A stretch of DNA of 17,299 bases from Candidatus Nomurabacteria bacterium (GCA_943354745.1 CALRDB010000022.1:1-17299), one strand, 5' to 3'; numbered from the stretch's first letter, positions 7,201-14,116 are shown. Notes: a model not told the origin generated them from the sequence alone. Numbers and translations: made by a program.

Positions 7201-10200
7201 TTTCACGGCATCGGTAGAGGAAAGCGTAAACGCTTTAGATGAAGCGTACGTCTCCCACGAGGCACCACTAAAGGAGGAGCTTTCTGAAAGAATCATCTGA
7301 AGAGAGGAATCATCACTTGCAGAAAGCGTGAGCGTTGTAGAAACCGAATTGGTTTTCGCCGCGGCAGAATTGATGCTGACGGTGGGACTGGTCGGGCTTT
7401 TTGTATCCAAAGTAAAGTTCGAAGTACTTGCGATGACGGTATTGTTCGCACCTTCTCCATCATCAGCGGTAATGCGGATTCTCGCGTTCGTTACATAGGT
7501 ACTGGGTGATGTTGAGGTGGCGTACCAATACAAAGCATATGAATTGTAAGAACCTTCAGAAACAGCTTTTGTGCTTGTCGCAGACGCAGTAAGTTGAAGC
7601 GGACTGGTGATAGATGTATACGAACTACCACCGTTAATCGAATATTCAAAGGAGGGGACAATGTACCCAGGACGAACCGATCCACTCGTGGAATCGGTGT
7701 CGCGGATGATGTAGTCAATCGCGACTACTCCAATGGTAGTCGTTGAAATGCTTGCCTGCGAGGCAGTAGGGTCGGTTTGGAAGTCTGGAGCTGCGTTAAC
7801 GACGTAGGTGAGTGTGACGTCGTTTAGGGTGGGGGTGGTGGAAGCTGAAGTTGAGGTGAGAAATGCTTTGTATTGAATGAACCGATCATTTGAGCCATCA
7901 CTAAGGGCGGAGGGGATGGTACTGCTGGTAGAAGTCGAGAAAAAGGTGGAACCCGTCCCGTTTGGACCCATCCAACTGGTAGTGGCCGTACCGGTGCCAG
8001 TACGGAGTTGGAACTTTACTGTTGCCACACTTGTGGTTGCGGCACTAAAGGTAAGATTGCCAAGAACGTTACCTGTCGAACCAGTGTCAAAAGCCGAGGA
8101 GACGAGAGCTCCGGAGGTGTAGTATCCGTAGCCGATGGCAACATCGGACAGTGTTGGTGTAGCGGTAGTGTCTGTTGTGGCAAGGTTCGCTTTGTATTGG
8201 ATATATCGATACCCGTTGTATGCGGACAAGGAACCGAGGTCGGCTATGGTACCTGAATACGAAGTCCATGTGCCGTCGGGAGTTGCTGTATTTCCAGCGC
8301 GGACGTTCAAGGTAAGAGTGGTGTTTGCCGGAACCGTTGCCGTGTAGTCGAGAGGAGAAAAAGCCACATTGGTCTGACCGGTGTCGATGACGGAGGAGGT
8401 GAAGGTGCCGCTCGCTGTATACGTTGTAACGTAACGGATAATGACTATACCTGAGCCACCACTGCCACTGCTACCTCCATTATTTACCTGTGCACCGCCA
8501 CCTCCACCGGTATTTGCCGTACCCGATACTCCTGCACTACCGCTGTCACCACCACCACCGTCACCTCCCGCTCTTGCAGTACCACCTTGTGCTGAACCGC
8601 CGCCACCTCCGGCATAAGTTACACTTGACCCAGAAATAGATGAGGCTACTCCATCTCCACCTTGCCCCGTACCATCAGTGTTTCCTGCTTCTCCCGCACC
8701 ACCACCTCCCCCGCCTTGATTACTCGTTCCAGCAGCTCCAGCTTGACCTTGTCCAGAGACGTAGTTTCCTCCACCACCTGAATCGGCACCCCCTCCTCCT
8801 CCTGAACCACCATAAGCACCGGCCGTATTACTATAATACCCGCCACCTCCACCTCCAGTTGATGTGATTGAACTAAAAGTAGAGTCAGAACCGCTAACTC
8901 TATTTGCAGAAGAAGCTCCAACACCACCCGCTCCTACCGTTATTGTATACGCCTGAGCGGTAACACTGAATCCTGTGCCGGTTCTCATACCACCAGCACC
9001 TCCACCACCATTTCCTTTGTTAGTTGATCCATCTCCTGCACCCGCACCCCCACCAGCAACCACAAGATACTCGGTGCTTAAAGAACCGTTTGGCGTAAAT
9101 GTGCCACTACTGGTAAAGGTATGTATCCTATAGCTACCAGAAGTAGTTATGGTTCCACCGGTTGCAGAAATATTAGAGAGTATGACACTCCCCGTGGATG
9201 TTGCTACCGTACTCAGTGTTCCCCCTTCAAAATCAGCCTGTGATGTCTGCGTTGTGGTCGCATAGGTAAGTCCAAGCGCAAGACTTCCGGACGAGACCGC
9301 GATCGTCGTCGACGCTTGTTCATACTTCGTCCACCCTGTTTGATCGCTCGCATGTGTGGGGTTCAGCGTCGTGCTCGCGCCCCCGCTCCAATCAGTCTGC
9401 ACCCAGGTGTATGTTGCGGCGTCAACGTGATGGAACGGGAGAAACAGCGAGCCGACGATGGAAATCATGAGCACGTTCGCAACACACTGTCTTCCGTACC
9501 TATGAATGAGCACCGAAATCTTACGAAGTTGCGGACGTAGAAATACCACATTGAATCGCCACAGCATCGGATGGAACACCTTGAGAAAGCGCACGAGCAC
9601 CAGCCGGTTCGCCGACCGAAGCGACAACATTTCCTGCTGTTGCTCTACCGCACCCTTCCTTTCAGAAGGCATCAACGATTCGAGCCACGCACGTGTAGCT
9701 CGATGATTCGACAAAGTATCGTCATTTCTTTTCTTCGGTACCCTCCCCGTAGTGAAGAAGACAAGAAGTAGAGCGAGGCGTGAGAGCGCAGACTCAATCC
9801 AAAAGAGCACTGTCCATTTAGCGCTGATCTGTTTACTACGTGCGACACAAAGTCGCATCAATCTTCGTACAGCGTGACGGCTTGACGTGACATGCTTAAA
9901 CATGCGCACTCTGAGATTTAGAAGAATTTCCGAAAAATGAACCCTCCATATGCCAACTCTTGGCCGCGCCATAGTCCTCTGTAATCGCTGAATGTGGGCG
10001 AGGTAAAATGCTGAAAGTCGAACTTTAGCTGAAGAAATATCCGGTAACTGCTTTTTAAACCAGACAAGATGCTCACGGCAGACGAGAGCGAATTGAAGCT
10101 TCCAGACGTATATTCTGTGAAAAATCGCCTTAAAGAGAGGCTTGTGCGAGCAAAAATACGTTTGTCTGGCAAAACGAAAAAGCCTAAGAAATCTTCGGCG

Positions 10201-10281
10201 GAGCTTACGGAGGAGTCTTCGTTGAACACGGAGATGTTTTTTGAAAGTGTTTTTCGTAGAGAAAAAACTTCTGGGAATCAT
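4192..10281 (-). CDS. Giant secreted glycine-rich and Fn3-repeat surface protein (N-terminal 2029 aa)
   Basis: Domains in order: an Arg-rich, low-acid region (1-~265); a signal-peptide-like hydrophobic stretch (~268-283) with a plausible cleavage after VDAA (~289); a glycine-rich domain (~405-615) that opens with YLVVAGGG and closes with GSGIVIIRY; two related beta modules, each with a (R)(Y/F)IQYKA strand (~620-725 and ~726-828); two Ig-like modules (~830-960 and ~962-1052); one Fn3 (~1055-1150); and seven similar ~95-aa Fn3/purple-acid-phosphatase-N-like modules (1158-1857). The repeated signature is TWTTDE...SFVEFG...TSHSVxL...TYYYRVRSTD. A Ser/Thr-rich linker follows (1858-1965), then the first half of another module cut by the frameshift. 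It is probably an exported adhesin or envelope protein. The membrane anchor, if any, is not obvious. It precedes the ABC genes in one transcription unit. Confidence 0.85.
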   Translation of the reverse strand: MIPRSFFSTKNTFKKHLRVQRRLLRKLRRRFLRLFRFARQTYFCSHKPLFKAIFHRIYVWKLQFALVCREHLVWFKKQLPDISSAKVRLSAFYLAHIQRLQRTMARPRVGIWRVHFSEILLNLRVRMFKHVTSSRHAVRRLMRLCVARSKQISAKWTVLFWIESALSRLALLLVFFTTGRVPKKRNDDTLSNHRATRAWLESLMPSERKGAVEQQQEMLSLRSANRLVLVRFLKVFHPMLWRFNVVFLRPQLRKISVLIHRYGRQCVANVLMISIVGSLFLPFHHVDAATYTWVQTDWSGGASTTLNPTHASDQTGWTKYEQASTTIAVSSGSLALGLTYATTTQTSQADFEGGTLSTVATSTGSVILSNISATGGTITTSGSYRIHTFTSSGTFTPNGSLSTEYLVVAGGGAGAGDGSTNKGNGGGGAGGMRTGTGFSVTAQAYTITVGAGGVGASSANRVSGSDSTFSSITSTGGGGGGYYSNTAGAYGGSGGGGGADSGGGGNYVSGQGQAGAAGTSNQGGGGGGAGEAGNTDGTGQGGDGVASSISGSSVTYAGGGGGSAQGGTARAGGDGGGGDSGSAGVSGTANTGGGGGAQVNNGGSSGSGGSGIVIIRYVTTYTASGTFTSSVIDTGQTNVAFSPLDYTATVPANTTLTLNVRAGNTATPDGTWTSYSGTIADLGSLSAYNGYRYIQYKANLATTDTTATPTLSDVAIGYGYYTSGALVSSAFDTGSTGNVLGNLTFSAATTSVATVKFQLRTGTGTATTSWMGPNGTGSTFFSTSTSSTIPSALSDGSNDRFIQYKAFLTSTSASTTPTLNDVTLTYVVNAAPDFQTDPTASQASISTTTIGVVAIDYIIRDTDSTSGSVRPGYIVPSFEYSINGGSSYTSITSPLQLTASATSTKAVSEGSYNSYALYWYATSTSPSTYVTNARIRITADDGEGANNTVIASTSNFTLDTKSPTSPTVSINSAAAKTNSVSTTLTLSASDDSSLQMILSESSSFSGASWETYASSKAFTLSSTDAVKTVYAKFRDNYGNESSTASDTITLDTTAPTAPSRPILQDVSNASSTAYRLFFSWEPASNSDFASHNVYRSTDGSSYSLLLSTTSQSANYYLDTGLTAAQRYYYQVKTTDDIGNSSASTTAVSLIAGGNPSDSSAPSISSVASGSLTPSSARITWTTDEISDSSILFGTSASSLTSTQGNTTYATSHVVTLVGLTSGTTYYYQVKSTDPSSNYATSTTATFATSAGDSTGPSISVISATATTTSATITWTTDESANSFVEYSTTNGFSSGTVFGQDDSVTSHSIVLPSVLTSNTTYYYKVRSRDVARNETASAQNSFTTATVSSSDTTAPSISSVTSSGVAYNTATVTWTTDESSTSFVEFGQTTEFGRTAGNYTLATSHSVSLPKDLFPSTTYYYRVRSTDVSGNEKVSSNSSFSTSASPSDTTAPSISAIVAGTPSATGFSVTWTTDEVSDSFIEYGTGSTSATYALSQGTPTMVTSHSVALIGLTPSTQYFYRVKSADPSNNTSRNDNSSAGYTFATAASNSNSPVLSNVVITDVGTSTAIVTWTTDKVSDSFVEFGFDTAYGRVAGQYDSVTSHSVSLPRDLLGDVTYHFRARSMDSDKNISVSGDLTFTTAPSAAVTIAEDGSSPVISSVQASITSTDEAVITWITDELSTSRVDWGSSTAYSETPVTSSTSTIEHAVRLTGLTTGATYYYRVKSTDPSGNQSTSDNSSAGYTFTTDSTTSSGGTRVISLASSEDAPFITDLKLSSITMNEAIATFTSSRDASSLVSYGTTTELQLIQGGTEKRVSKHELKMLGLRPGTQYFFKVRVIDLESRSRSSSINTFTTPLQRNDVATPIDFTTSTSTRTETVFEPKVASVATSTKDAFVLPKEGLTSAEQIKADRISSSVSDGLLNSSSALVSRVVNNFFDVLKRSPFLSSVDETTFTASVTEAAAKIVTAPVISSDAISVELGPRSAVIGWRTDKNANSLVSYAVATDYKPGSEAPYAITSGFPDASEQSIK

Positions 10282-10318
10282 AGAAAGCCGAAAGAACTTC
10301 TTCCTCCCCCGTCTCGGT

Positions 10319-10324
10319 AATTAT
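10319..10324 (-). promoter_or_regulatory. Probable -10 box for the Fn3-ABC operon
   Basis: A perfect TATAAT on the minus strand lies 37 bp before the start codon at 10281 and just after the terminator of the upstream gene. No good -35 hexamer is visible at the usual distance. A TG immediately precedes the box, close to but not exactly an extended -10. A purine-rich GGGGGAGGAAGAAG follows but is farther from the ATG than a normal Shine-Dalgarno site. Confidence 0.5.
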
Positions 10325-10360
10325 ACACCACCTGCAATGAGAAAAGCTGTGGACACTCTG

Positions 10361-10386
10361 AAGAAAAAGACGGTGTTACTCCGTCT
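10361..10386 (-). terminator. Intrinsic terminator after the pseudouridine synthase gene
   Basis: On the minus strand AGACGG (10386-10381), a 7-nt loop and CCGTCT (10373-10368) are followed by TTTTCTT. It lies 12 bp past the stop codon at 10398 and separates the uppS-pseudouridine synthase unit from the Fn3-ABC unit. Confidence 0.75.
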
Positions 10387-10397
10387 ATCGCTTCCGG

Positions 10398-11129
10398 TTA
10401 GTTTTTGCCGATTCCGATCAGTCTTCGCGCGGTTACAAAGTCTCTTGGATAAGGCGCTTCTATTATCATGCGTTTTCCGCTGAGAAGTAGGAAAGAAATC
10501 GCTCTTGAGTGGAGGGCAAGCCGTTTAAACCCGAGGGCTGGCTCATTTTTTGAATACAGTTTGTCGGCAACAATAGGGTAGTTTATAGCCTTAAGGTGTA
10601 CTCTCAGTTGGTGCGTACGACCGGTGCGAGGATACAACTCCAAGAAAGTATTGGACTCACCGCGATGTAACACCCTGTACTCGGTAACCGCTTCCCTGTC
10701 TTCCCCTTTCCGTCCGCGGGTCGCCGACCAAAGTACCGGATTCGTTCTACTCCGTGCGATAGGACGGTCAATCAACCCATCGTTGTTTTTCACTCTCCCA
10801 TACACAAAAGCATTGTAGGTTTTATGTATCTCCTGCTTTTTAAATTGGCGTTTCAATTGATAGAAGGCGTCCTGATTTTTGGCAATGATAAGCGCGCCTG
10901 ACGTCTCACGGTCGAGTCGATGCACAATGCCCGGTCGCAAATCAACGTCACCTTTATGCGCTGGATCTATGGGGTCTCCAACCCCTTTTATTTTCGGATA
11001 GTTCGTTAGTATCCATTCAACCAGTGTCGGCTCTTTGGTTCTGCCATCGGCGTGAACGACAAGACCGGCTGGTTTGTTGATCACCATGACGTCATCATCC
11101 TCATATAAAATGGCTATGTTCTTTTTCAT
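10398..11129 (-). CDS. RluA/RluD-family pseudouridine synthase
   Basis: The enzyme isomerises specific uridines in rRNA or tRNA to pseudouridine. The 243-aa product carries the family motif GIVHRLDRETSG, with catalytic Asp at about residue 73, the N-terminal VINKPAGLVVH segment (~17-26), and the later YPRTGRTHQLRVHL motif. It has no N-terminal S4 RNA-binding domain, unlike E. coli RluC and RluD, so it resembles the shorter RluA-type enzymes. The exact target base cannot be assigned. The open frame extends 65 codons upstream of M1 into uppS. That extension is unrelated to the family, and the ATG at 11129 lies 4 nt after the uppS stop, so I start it there. It forms a two-gene unit with uppS, ended by the hairpin at 10361-10386. 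Confidence 0.92.
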   Translation of the reverse strand: MKKNIAILYEDDDVMVINKPAGLVVHADGRTKEPTLVEWILTNYPKIKGVGDPIDPAHKGDVDLRPGIVHRLDRETSGALIIAKNQDAFYQLKRQFKKQEIHKTYNAFVYGRVKNNDGLIDRPIARSRTNPVLWSATRGRKGEDREAVTEYRVLHRGESNTFLELYPRTGRTHQLRVHLKAINYPIVADKLYSKNEPALGFKRLALHSRAISFLLLSGKRMIIEAPYPRDFVTARRLIGIGKN

Positions 11130-11133
11130 ACGG

Positions 11134-11820
11134 TTATTTACCCTTTCGTCGTTCCCGACGTCCGAATTCGTCCAGAATAGCCTGAAATTCACTTTTAGAG
11201 AAGTCAGGCCAAAAAGTATCCACAAAAAAGAGCTCGCTGTACACGCTCTGCCAGGTAAGAAATCCTGAAAGACGTTTTTCTCCTCCGGTGCGAATAATGA
11301 TGTCGGGATCGGGGATGCCCGCACTCCACAGGAGGGACGGAAACGTCTGTTCAGTAACCGTACTGACCCCTTCGGTTATGGCTCTACGCACCCCCTCAAT
11401 GATTTCAGTTCGCCCTCCGTATGAGAGCGCGAGTACCAGTGTAGGACCACCAAAAGAGGCTGTTTCCGCTTCAGCTTTACGCATGAGCGTTTGTAACCCT
11501 TCCGAAAAACGAGCACGATCACCGATACAGCGAACACGGACTTTCTGATCCTTGAACTTAGCGAGTCCAACCGTGAGCGTTTCTTTGAACAAATCTAAGA
11601 GATAGGAGACTTCCTCGGGAGTACGTCCCCAATTTTCCGTTGAAAACGCATACACGGTGACAAAAGAAATATCGGCTTCTCTCGCCCACTCCATCACCTC
11701 TTGCATTTTCTCATATCCACGTCGATGCCCCTCGAGAGTCGGTAACCCACGAGACTTCGCCCACCGGCGATTACCGTCCATAATGATACCGATATGTTTA
11801 CCTAATTGAGTTGATGCCAT
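11134..11820 (-). CDS. uppS: Isoprenyl transferase, undecaprenyl diphosphate synthase
   Basis: The cis-prenyltransferase condenses isopentenyl diphosphate onto farnesyl diphosphate to make the C55 lipid carrier used for peptidoglycan and other envelope polymers. The 228-aa product shows the family motifs in order: IGIIMDGNRRWA, with catalytic Asp at residue 15; EGHRRGYEKM; TVYAFSTENWGR; and the C-terminal RTGGEKRLSGFLTWQSVYSELFF. The family usually has RTSGE at the last motif, so Ser-to-Gly here is a mild variation. The length is near the lower end of the usual range of about 230-260 aa. The gene is followed after 4 nt by the pseudouridine synthase gene and is probably co-transcribed with it. 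Confidence 0.95.
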   Translation of the reverse strand: MASTQLGKHIGIIMDGNRRWAKSRGLPTLEGHRRGYEKMQEVMEWAREADISFVTVYAFSTENWGRTPEEVSYLLDLFKETLTVGLAKFKDQKVRVRCIGDRARFSEGLQTLMRKAEAETASFGGPTLVLALSYGGRTEIIEGVRRAITEGVSTVTEQTFPSLLWSAGIPDPDIIIRTGGEKRLSGFLTWQSVYSELFFVDTFWPDFSKSEFQAILDEFGRRERRKGK

Positions 11821-11915
11821 AACTTAAAAACTCAAAAATGACCCCAGAAGTTCTGAAACTGAATGTGGAAAAGGTACCCGTTATGGGCACCAGACACACC
11901 GGAGATTACATCGTG

Positions 11916-11988
11916 TGCGCGGTGCAGGGCTCGAACCTGCGACCCCCTCAGTGTAAATGAGGTGCTCTACCAACTGAGCTAACCGCGC
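11916..11988 (-). tRNA. tRNA-Val (anticodon UAC)
   Basis: On the minus strand a full cloverleaf can be drawn: acceptor GCGCGGT with ACCGCGC, D-arm GCTCAGTTGGTAGAGC, anticodon stem CCTCA/TGAGG with loop TTTACAC giving UAC, a short variable loop, and T-arm GCAGG-TTCGAGC-CCTGC. The discriminator base is A. The next bases read CAC rather than CCA, so the 3' CCA must be added by an enzyme. There is no intron. Confidence 0.97.
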
Positions 11989-12014
11989 ATATTTACCTTG
12001 CCACAAACTGCCTG

Positions 12015-12054
12015 CCCCGTAGTGAACCGAGTCTGCGAGGTTCTACTACTGGGG
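12015..12054. other. Imperfect hairpin beside the tRNA
   Basis: CCCCGTAGTGAACC (12015-12028) can pair with GGTTCTACTACTGGGG (12039-12054), leaving small bulges, around a 10-nt loop. It lies between the tRNA and its partial copy and could be a processing or attenuation structure on the tRNA leader. No function is assigned. Confidence 0.45.
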
Positions 12055-12068
12055 AGCTAACCGCGCAT
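12041..12068 (-). pseudogene. Partial copy of the 5' end of tRNA-Val
   Basis: Positions 12054-12068 repeat 11976-11990 exactly (15 bp: the 5' acceptor strand plus the start of the D-arm). The next stretch (TTCTACTACT versus CTCTACCAACT) is still similar. The anticodon and T arms are not recognisable and no 3' acceptor strand is seen, so it cannot be a working tRNA. It may be a relic of duplication, or of integration at the tRNA 5' end. Confidence 0.55.
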
Positions 12069-12095
12069 CTCCATTAACCTATCATTTTTCTACGT

Positions 12096-12131
12096 AAACA
12101 CAAAACCCGTCCTGACGAGTGTCGAGACGGG
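12096..12131 (-). terminator. Intrinsic terminator after the DUF378 gene
   Basis: On the minus strand CCCGTC (12131-12126) pairs with GACGGG (12111-12106) around a 14-nt loop and is followed by TTTTGTGTTT. It lies 25 bp past the stop codon at 12157. Confidence 0.75.
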
Positions 12132-12156
12132 AGTTGCGAAAACAGTGCTTGTGCTA

Positions 12157-12375
12157 TTACATCGTGCCACCAGCAGAATCACATGCCTTGCATGCTTTCT
12201 TGTGCGTCACAACCTCTACGACCGCCGCGAGGCCGACGAGGCCGTAGACGATTGTCGAGAGAGTTGATCCTTCTCCAAGAAGGCTGTCAACGAGGTTGTA
12301 CCCAAGTGAAACCAACCCCCAGTTTAGTCCACCGACAACGAGAAGAATAAACGTCAAAATATGTAGTCCTTTCAT
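12157..12375 (-). CDS. DUF378 family small membrane protein
   Basis: A 72-aa protein with two hydrophobic segments (~5-25 and ~38-58) and the DUF378 pattern LLVVGGLNWGLVSLGYNLVD...LSTIVYGLVGLAAVVEV. The family is widespread in bacteria and has no established function. The tail HKKACKACDSAGGTM carries a CxxC pair and is hydrophilic. The gene stands alone, with its own terminator at 12096-12131. A perfect 10-bp palindrome, ACTAATTAGT, lies just upstream of the ATG and could be an operator, though this is weak. The start is secure, since MKGLHILTF directly precedes the first membrane segment. Confidence 0.88.
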   Translation of the reverse strand: MKGLHILTFILLVVGGLNWGLVSLGYNLVDSLLGEGSTLSTIVYGLVGLAAVVEVVTHKKACKACDSAGGTM

Positions 12376-12647
12376 AGTATTTAATACACTAATTAGTAAT
12401 TGACCTTTACCCTATAGTGTAGCACTGTCTGTTCCCGTAAACTAGCAAGATATCAACAGTCAGTTCGCGTTGTTCACGTGCTAATTTTAACAAAGGAAAG
12501 CAGTAAACACAGAATTCCGTGTCCACCTTCTGAGGTACAGATCAATGGTGCCTTTATTGTACCAAGTTAGAACCTATTTTCAAAACAAATAAATGTGGCA
12601 CGCTCCGAGAACGTGGTAATGTGAAATGTAATCGTACGCTCCACGAC
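12376..12647. other. Gene-free stretch upstream of the DUF378 gene
   Basis: No convincing gene is present. It must contain the DUF378 promoter: TACACT and TATAGG-like boxes occur on the minus strand near 12405-12425, but no clear -35/-10 pair stands out. A near-palindrome, ACACAGAATTCCGTGT (12508-12523), contains GAATTCCGT, which also starts the inverted repeat at 12648. Confidence 0.4.
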
Positions 12648-12840
12648 GAATTCCGTCACGGCTCAGCATCCGCTCCAGAACACGCTGGAAGCGTGTTCCT
12701 CCGCTTCTGCTGTTCCGTTCCGCCCTCGCCTCGCCACCACGCATTCTGTTTTGTTTAGGCGCGATTTCCTTTTTCTTTTTTCGGTATGGTGGTGGCGAGA
12801 GCGAGGTCGGGTTTCTCCAAAGGAGAAACTGACGGAATTC
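12648..12840. repeat. Nested inverted-repeat element
   Basis: The ends are a perfect 11-bp inverted repeat, GAATTCCGTCA (12648-12658) and TGACGGAATTC (12830-12840). Inside are three more stems: GAACACGC/GCGTGTTC (12678-12685 with 12691-12698), closed further out by CAGCA/TGCTG (12664-12668 with 12708-12712); a long arm, 12724-12740 with 12789-12806, rich in CTCGCC/GGCGAG; and GTTTCTCC/GGAGAAAC (12811-12818 with 12822-12829). The overall plan, an outer stem enclosing three hairpins, recalls the RNA units at 18-320, but the sequences are not clearly related. It could be a structured RNA, a non-autonomous mobile element, or a recombination site. Confidence 0.6.
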
Positions 12841-12858
12841 TAGTGCCAATTCGGTGGA

Positions 12859-12908
12859 CTCGGTTTTGCCAAACTATTTTCTGGGGATTTGGATTTGGCA
12901 AAACCGAG
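12859..12908. repeat. 15-bp inverted repeat straddling the outer edge of the left cassette repeat
   Basis: CTCGGTTTTGCCAAA (12859-12873) is the perfect reverse complement of 12894-12908, with a 20-nt spacer. The inner arm lies within the 113-bp terminal repeat and the outer arm lies just outside the part that can be matched in this window. The right repeat has the inner arm at 17269-17283. Its outer arm, if present, would fall just beyond the window end. Confidence 0.85.
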
Positions 12909-12990
12909 ACTGCATTTCCCGCCCGCAGAAAGGGGTCTGGGGAATGAATGCGGGCGGGTTTCCGTTTCCTAAAAATTATTTTGCGTATTT
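12878..12990 (+). repeat. Left 113-bp terminal inverted repeat
   Basis: Positions 12878-12990 are the exact reverse complement of 17187-17299, base by base. Identity stops at the inner edge (A at 12991 would need T at 17186, which is A). The outer limit is set only by the window end, so the repeat may be longer. It overlaps the last two bases of the stop codon of the gene at 12989-14113. Confidence 0.95.
12918..12958 (-). terminator. GC-rich hairpin in the left repeat
   Basis: CCCGCCCGCA (12918-12927) pairs perfectly with TGCGGGCGGG (12949-12958) around a 21-nt loop. It lies about 30 bp past the stop codon of the minus-strand gene. It may end transcription or protect the 3' end, but no T-run follows, so it is not a textbook terminator. 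Confidence 0.45.
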
Positions 12991-14113
12991 AATAATCGTA
13001 GAGATGTTCAATTTTGACACCATCAGTATTTAAACTATTCAAAATTAAACTAAGTGATTTTATCGGAGCCTTGATGGCAATTCTTTGTGAATTAGGTTGT
13101 GTCAAGATTTCCATCTTGAAAAGGATATCGCCACTGTCTAAATTATATTCCCAATCTTTCGGGGCGATAGCTGTTAGAAAAATCTCGTCATTGCCTGCGA
13201 TATCAATAAATTGAACGCCCGAATTAGCAAGTTGGGGAACAATTTCAGTAAATAATCTGTAACGAGGAATCTTTACGATGTATGAGCCATCATCATTTAC
13301 CTTAATATTTTTGACTAGAGGATTTTTAACGAATACATCTTCCGAAACATTTGCGATTTGTGCATAAACTTCTACTGGCGCTTTTCCATAAAGTGCTCGT
13401 GTTCCTAATTTTATCAACCCACCATAAATAGTTTTTACTCCAAACTCGAGACTTAGTATTGCTTTACGCTCCCACTTACGCAAAATATTTGGTCCAAAAA
13501 AGTTTGTATCTACCCAAAGAGCACCAAAACTTTTGGCAAACGAAAATTCATACCAAGGATAATCATAAATAAAAGCTACATAATCTTTGTTCACTTGGAA
13601 CGCGAATAAATCCTCATCCGTTTGCTCATTAGAACTAGTCCATTCAGTAATTCTGCCAACTGTATTTTCATAAACCCCTTTCACTGCATTTTCCACAGTA
13701 AAACTTGTACCGATTACCCAAAGCATAAAATGATCTCCCAGATTAAATCCGTATTGTCTGCCGGTTATTTTATAGACAGTGCAATAACTTGACCAAAACT
13801 GACCGATTGAAGAAAAATAAGGAAAGCCGCTCGGTTTATTTTTCTCAAGCCAATTCGCATATTCCTCCGAACTATAGACAATGTGCCATTCGGGGTAAGT
13901 CAGATATGTGCTTTCCTCTGTGCGTTGATAACCTTCAATGTCGGAGGGAGCGACTATTTCAGATTGGGCTTGATTGGTTGATTCTGGGATAGAGATAAAG
14001 GAACACCCAACTTTGAAACTCAAAAATGAGATTAATAGTAGGCAAAATATCGCAATAAATGCTATTTTTGTTTTGCGCCACCGAACAAAAAAGTTTTTAA
14101 AATAATTTTTCAT
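12989..14113 (-). CDS. Membrane-anchored protein of unknown family
   Basis: I do not recognise this 374-aa protein. Residues ~14-34 (KIAFIAIFCLLLISFLSF) form one membrane segment after a basic N-terminus, leaving about 340 residues outside the cytoplasm if it is a type II anchor. A Cys follows the segment, but the preceding residues (KVG) do not make a good lipobox. Notable stretches are YLTYPEWHIVYSSEEYANWL (~73-92), an aromatic-rich SSIGQFWSSYCTVY, and a C-terminal half of mixed strands. No catalytic motif stands out. It is the last gene of a three-gene minus-strand unit, 3 nt after the hydrolase, and ends in the left inverted repeat. Partnership with the hydrolase and the oxidase is suggested only by position. 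Confidence 0.8.
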   Translation of the reverse strand: MKNYFKNFFVRWRKTKIAFIAIFCLLLISFLSFKVGCSFISIPESTNQAQSEIVAPSDIEGYQRTEESTYLTYPEWHIVYSSEEYANWLEKNKPSGFPYFSSIGQFWSSYCTVYKITGRQYGFNLGDHFMLWVIGTSFTVENAVKGVYENTVGRITEWTSSNEQTDEDLFAFQVNKDYVAFIYDYPWYEFSFAKSFGALWVDTNFFGPNILRKWERKAILSLEFGVKTIYGGLIKLGTRALYGKAPVEVYAQIANVSEDVFVKNPLVKNIKVNDDGSYIVKIPRYRLFTEIVPQLANSGVQFIDIAGNDEIFLTAIAPKDWEYNLDSGDILFKMEILTQPNSQRIAIKAPIKSLSLILNSLNTDGVKIEHLYDY

Positions 14114-14116
14114 ATT

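Noticed and set aside
5607..8927. Several open frames of 60-195 codons inside the giant Fn3 gene, on both strands
   Set aside because: They are shadows of a repetitive Ser/Thr/Gly-rich coding sequence and match no family.
11130..11324. N-terminal extension of the pseudouridine synthase
   Set aside because: The extra 65 codons lie in another frame of uppS and do not resemble the family. The ATG at 11129 gives a normal start right after the uppS stop.
12580..12849. Minus-strand 89-codon open frame
   Set aside because: It covers the nested inverted repeats, so its sequence is explained by the palindromes. The part RVLERMLSRDGIRRGAYDY looks protein-like, so a decayed gene is not fully excluded, but there is no recognisable family.
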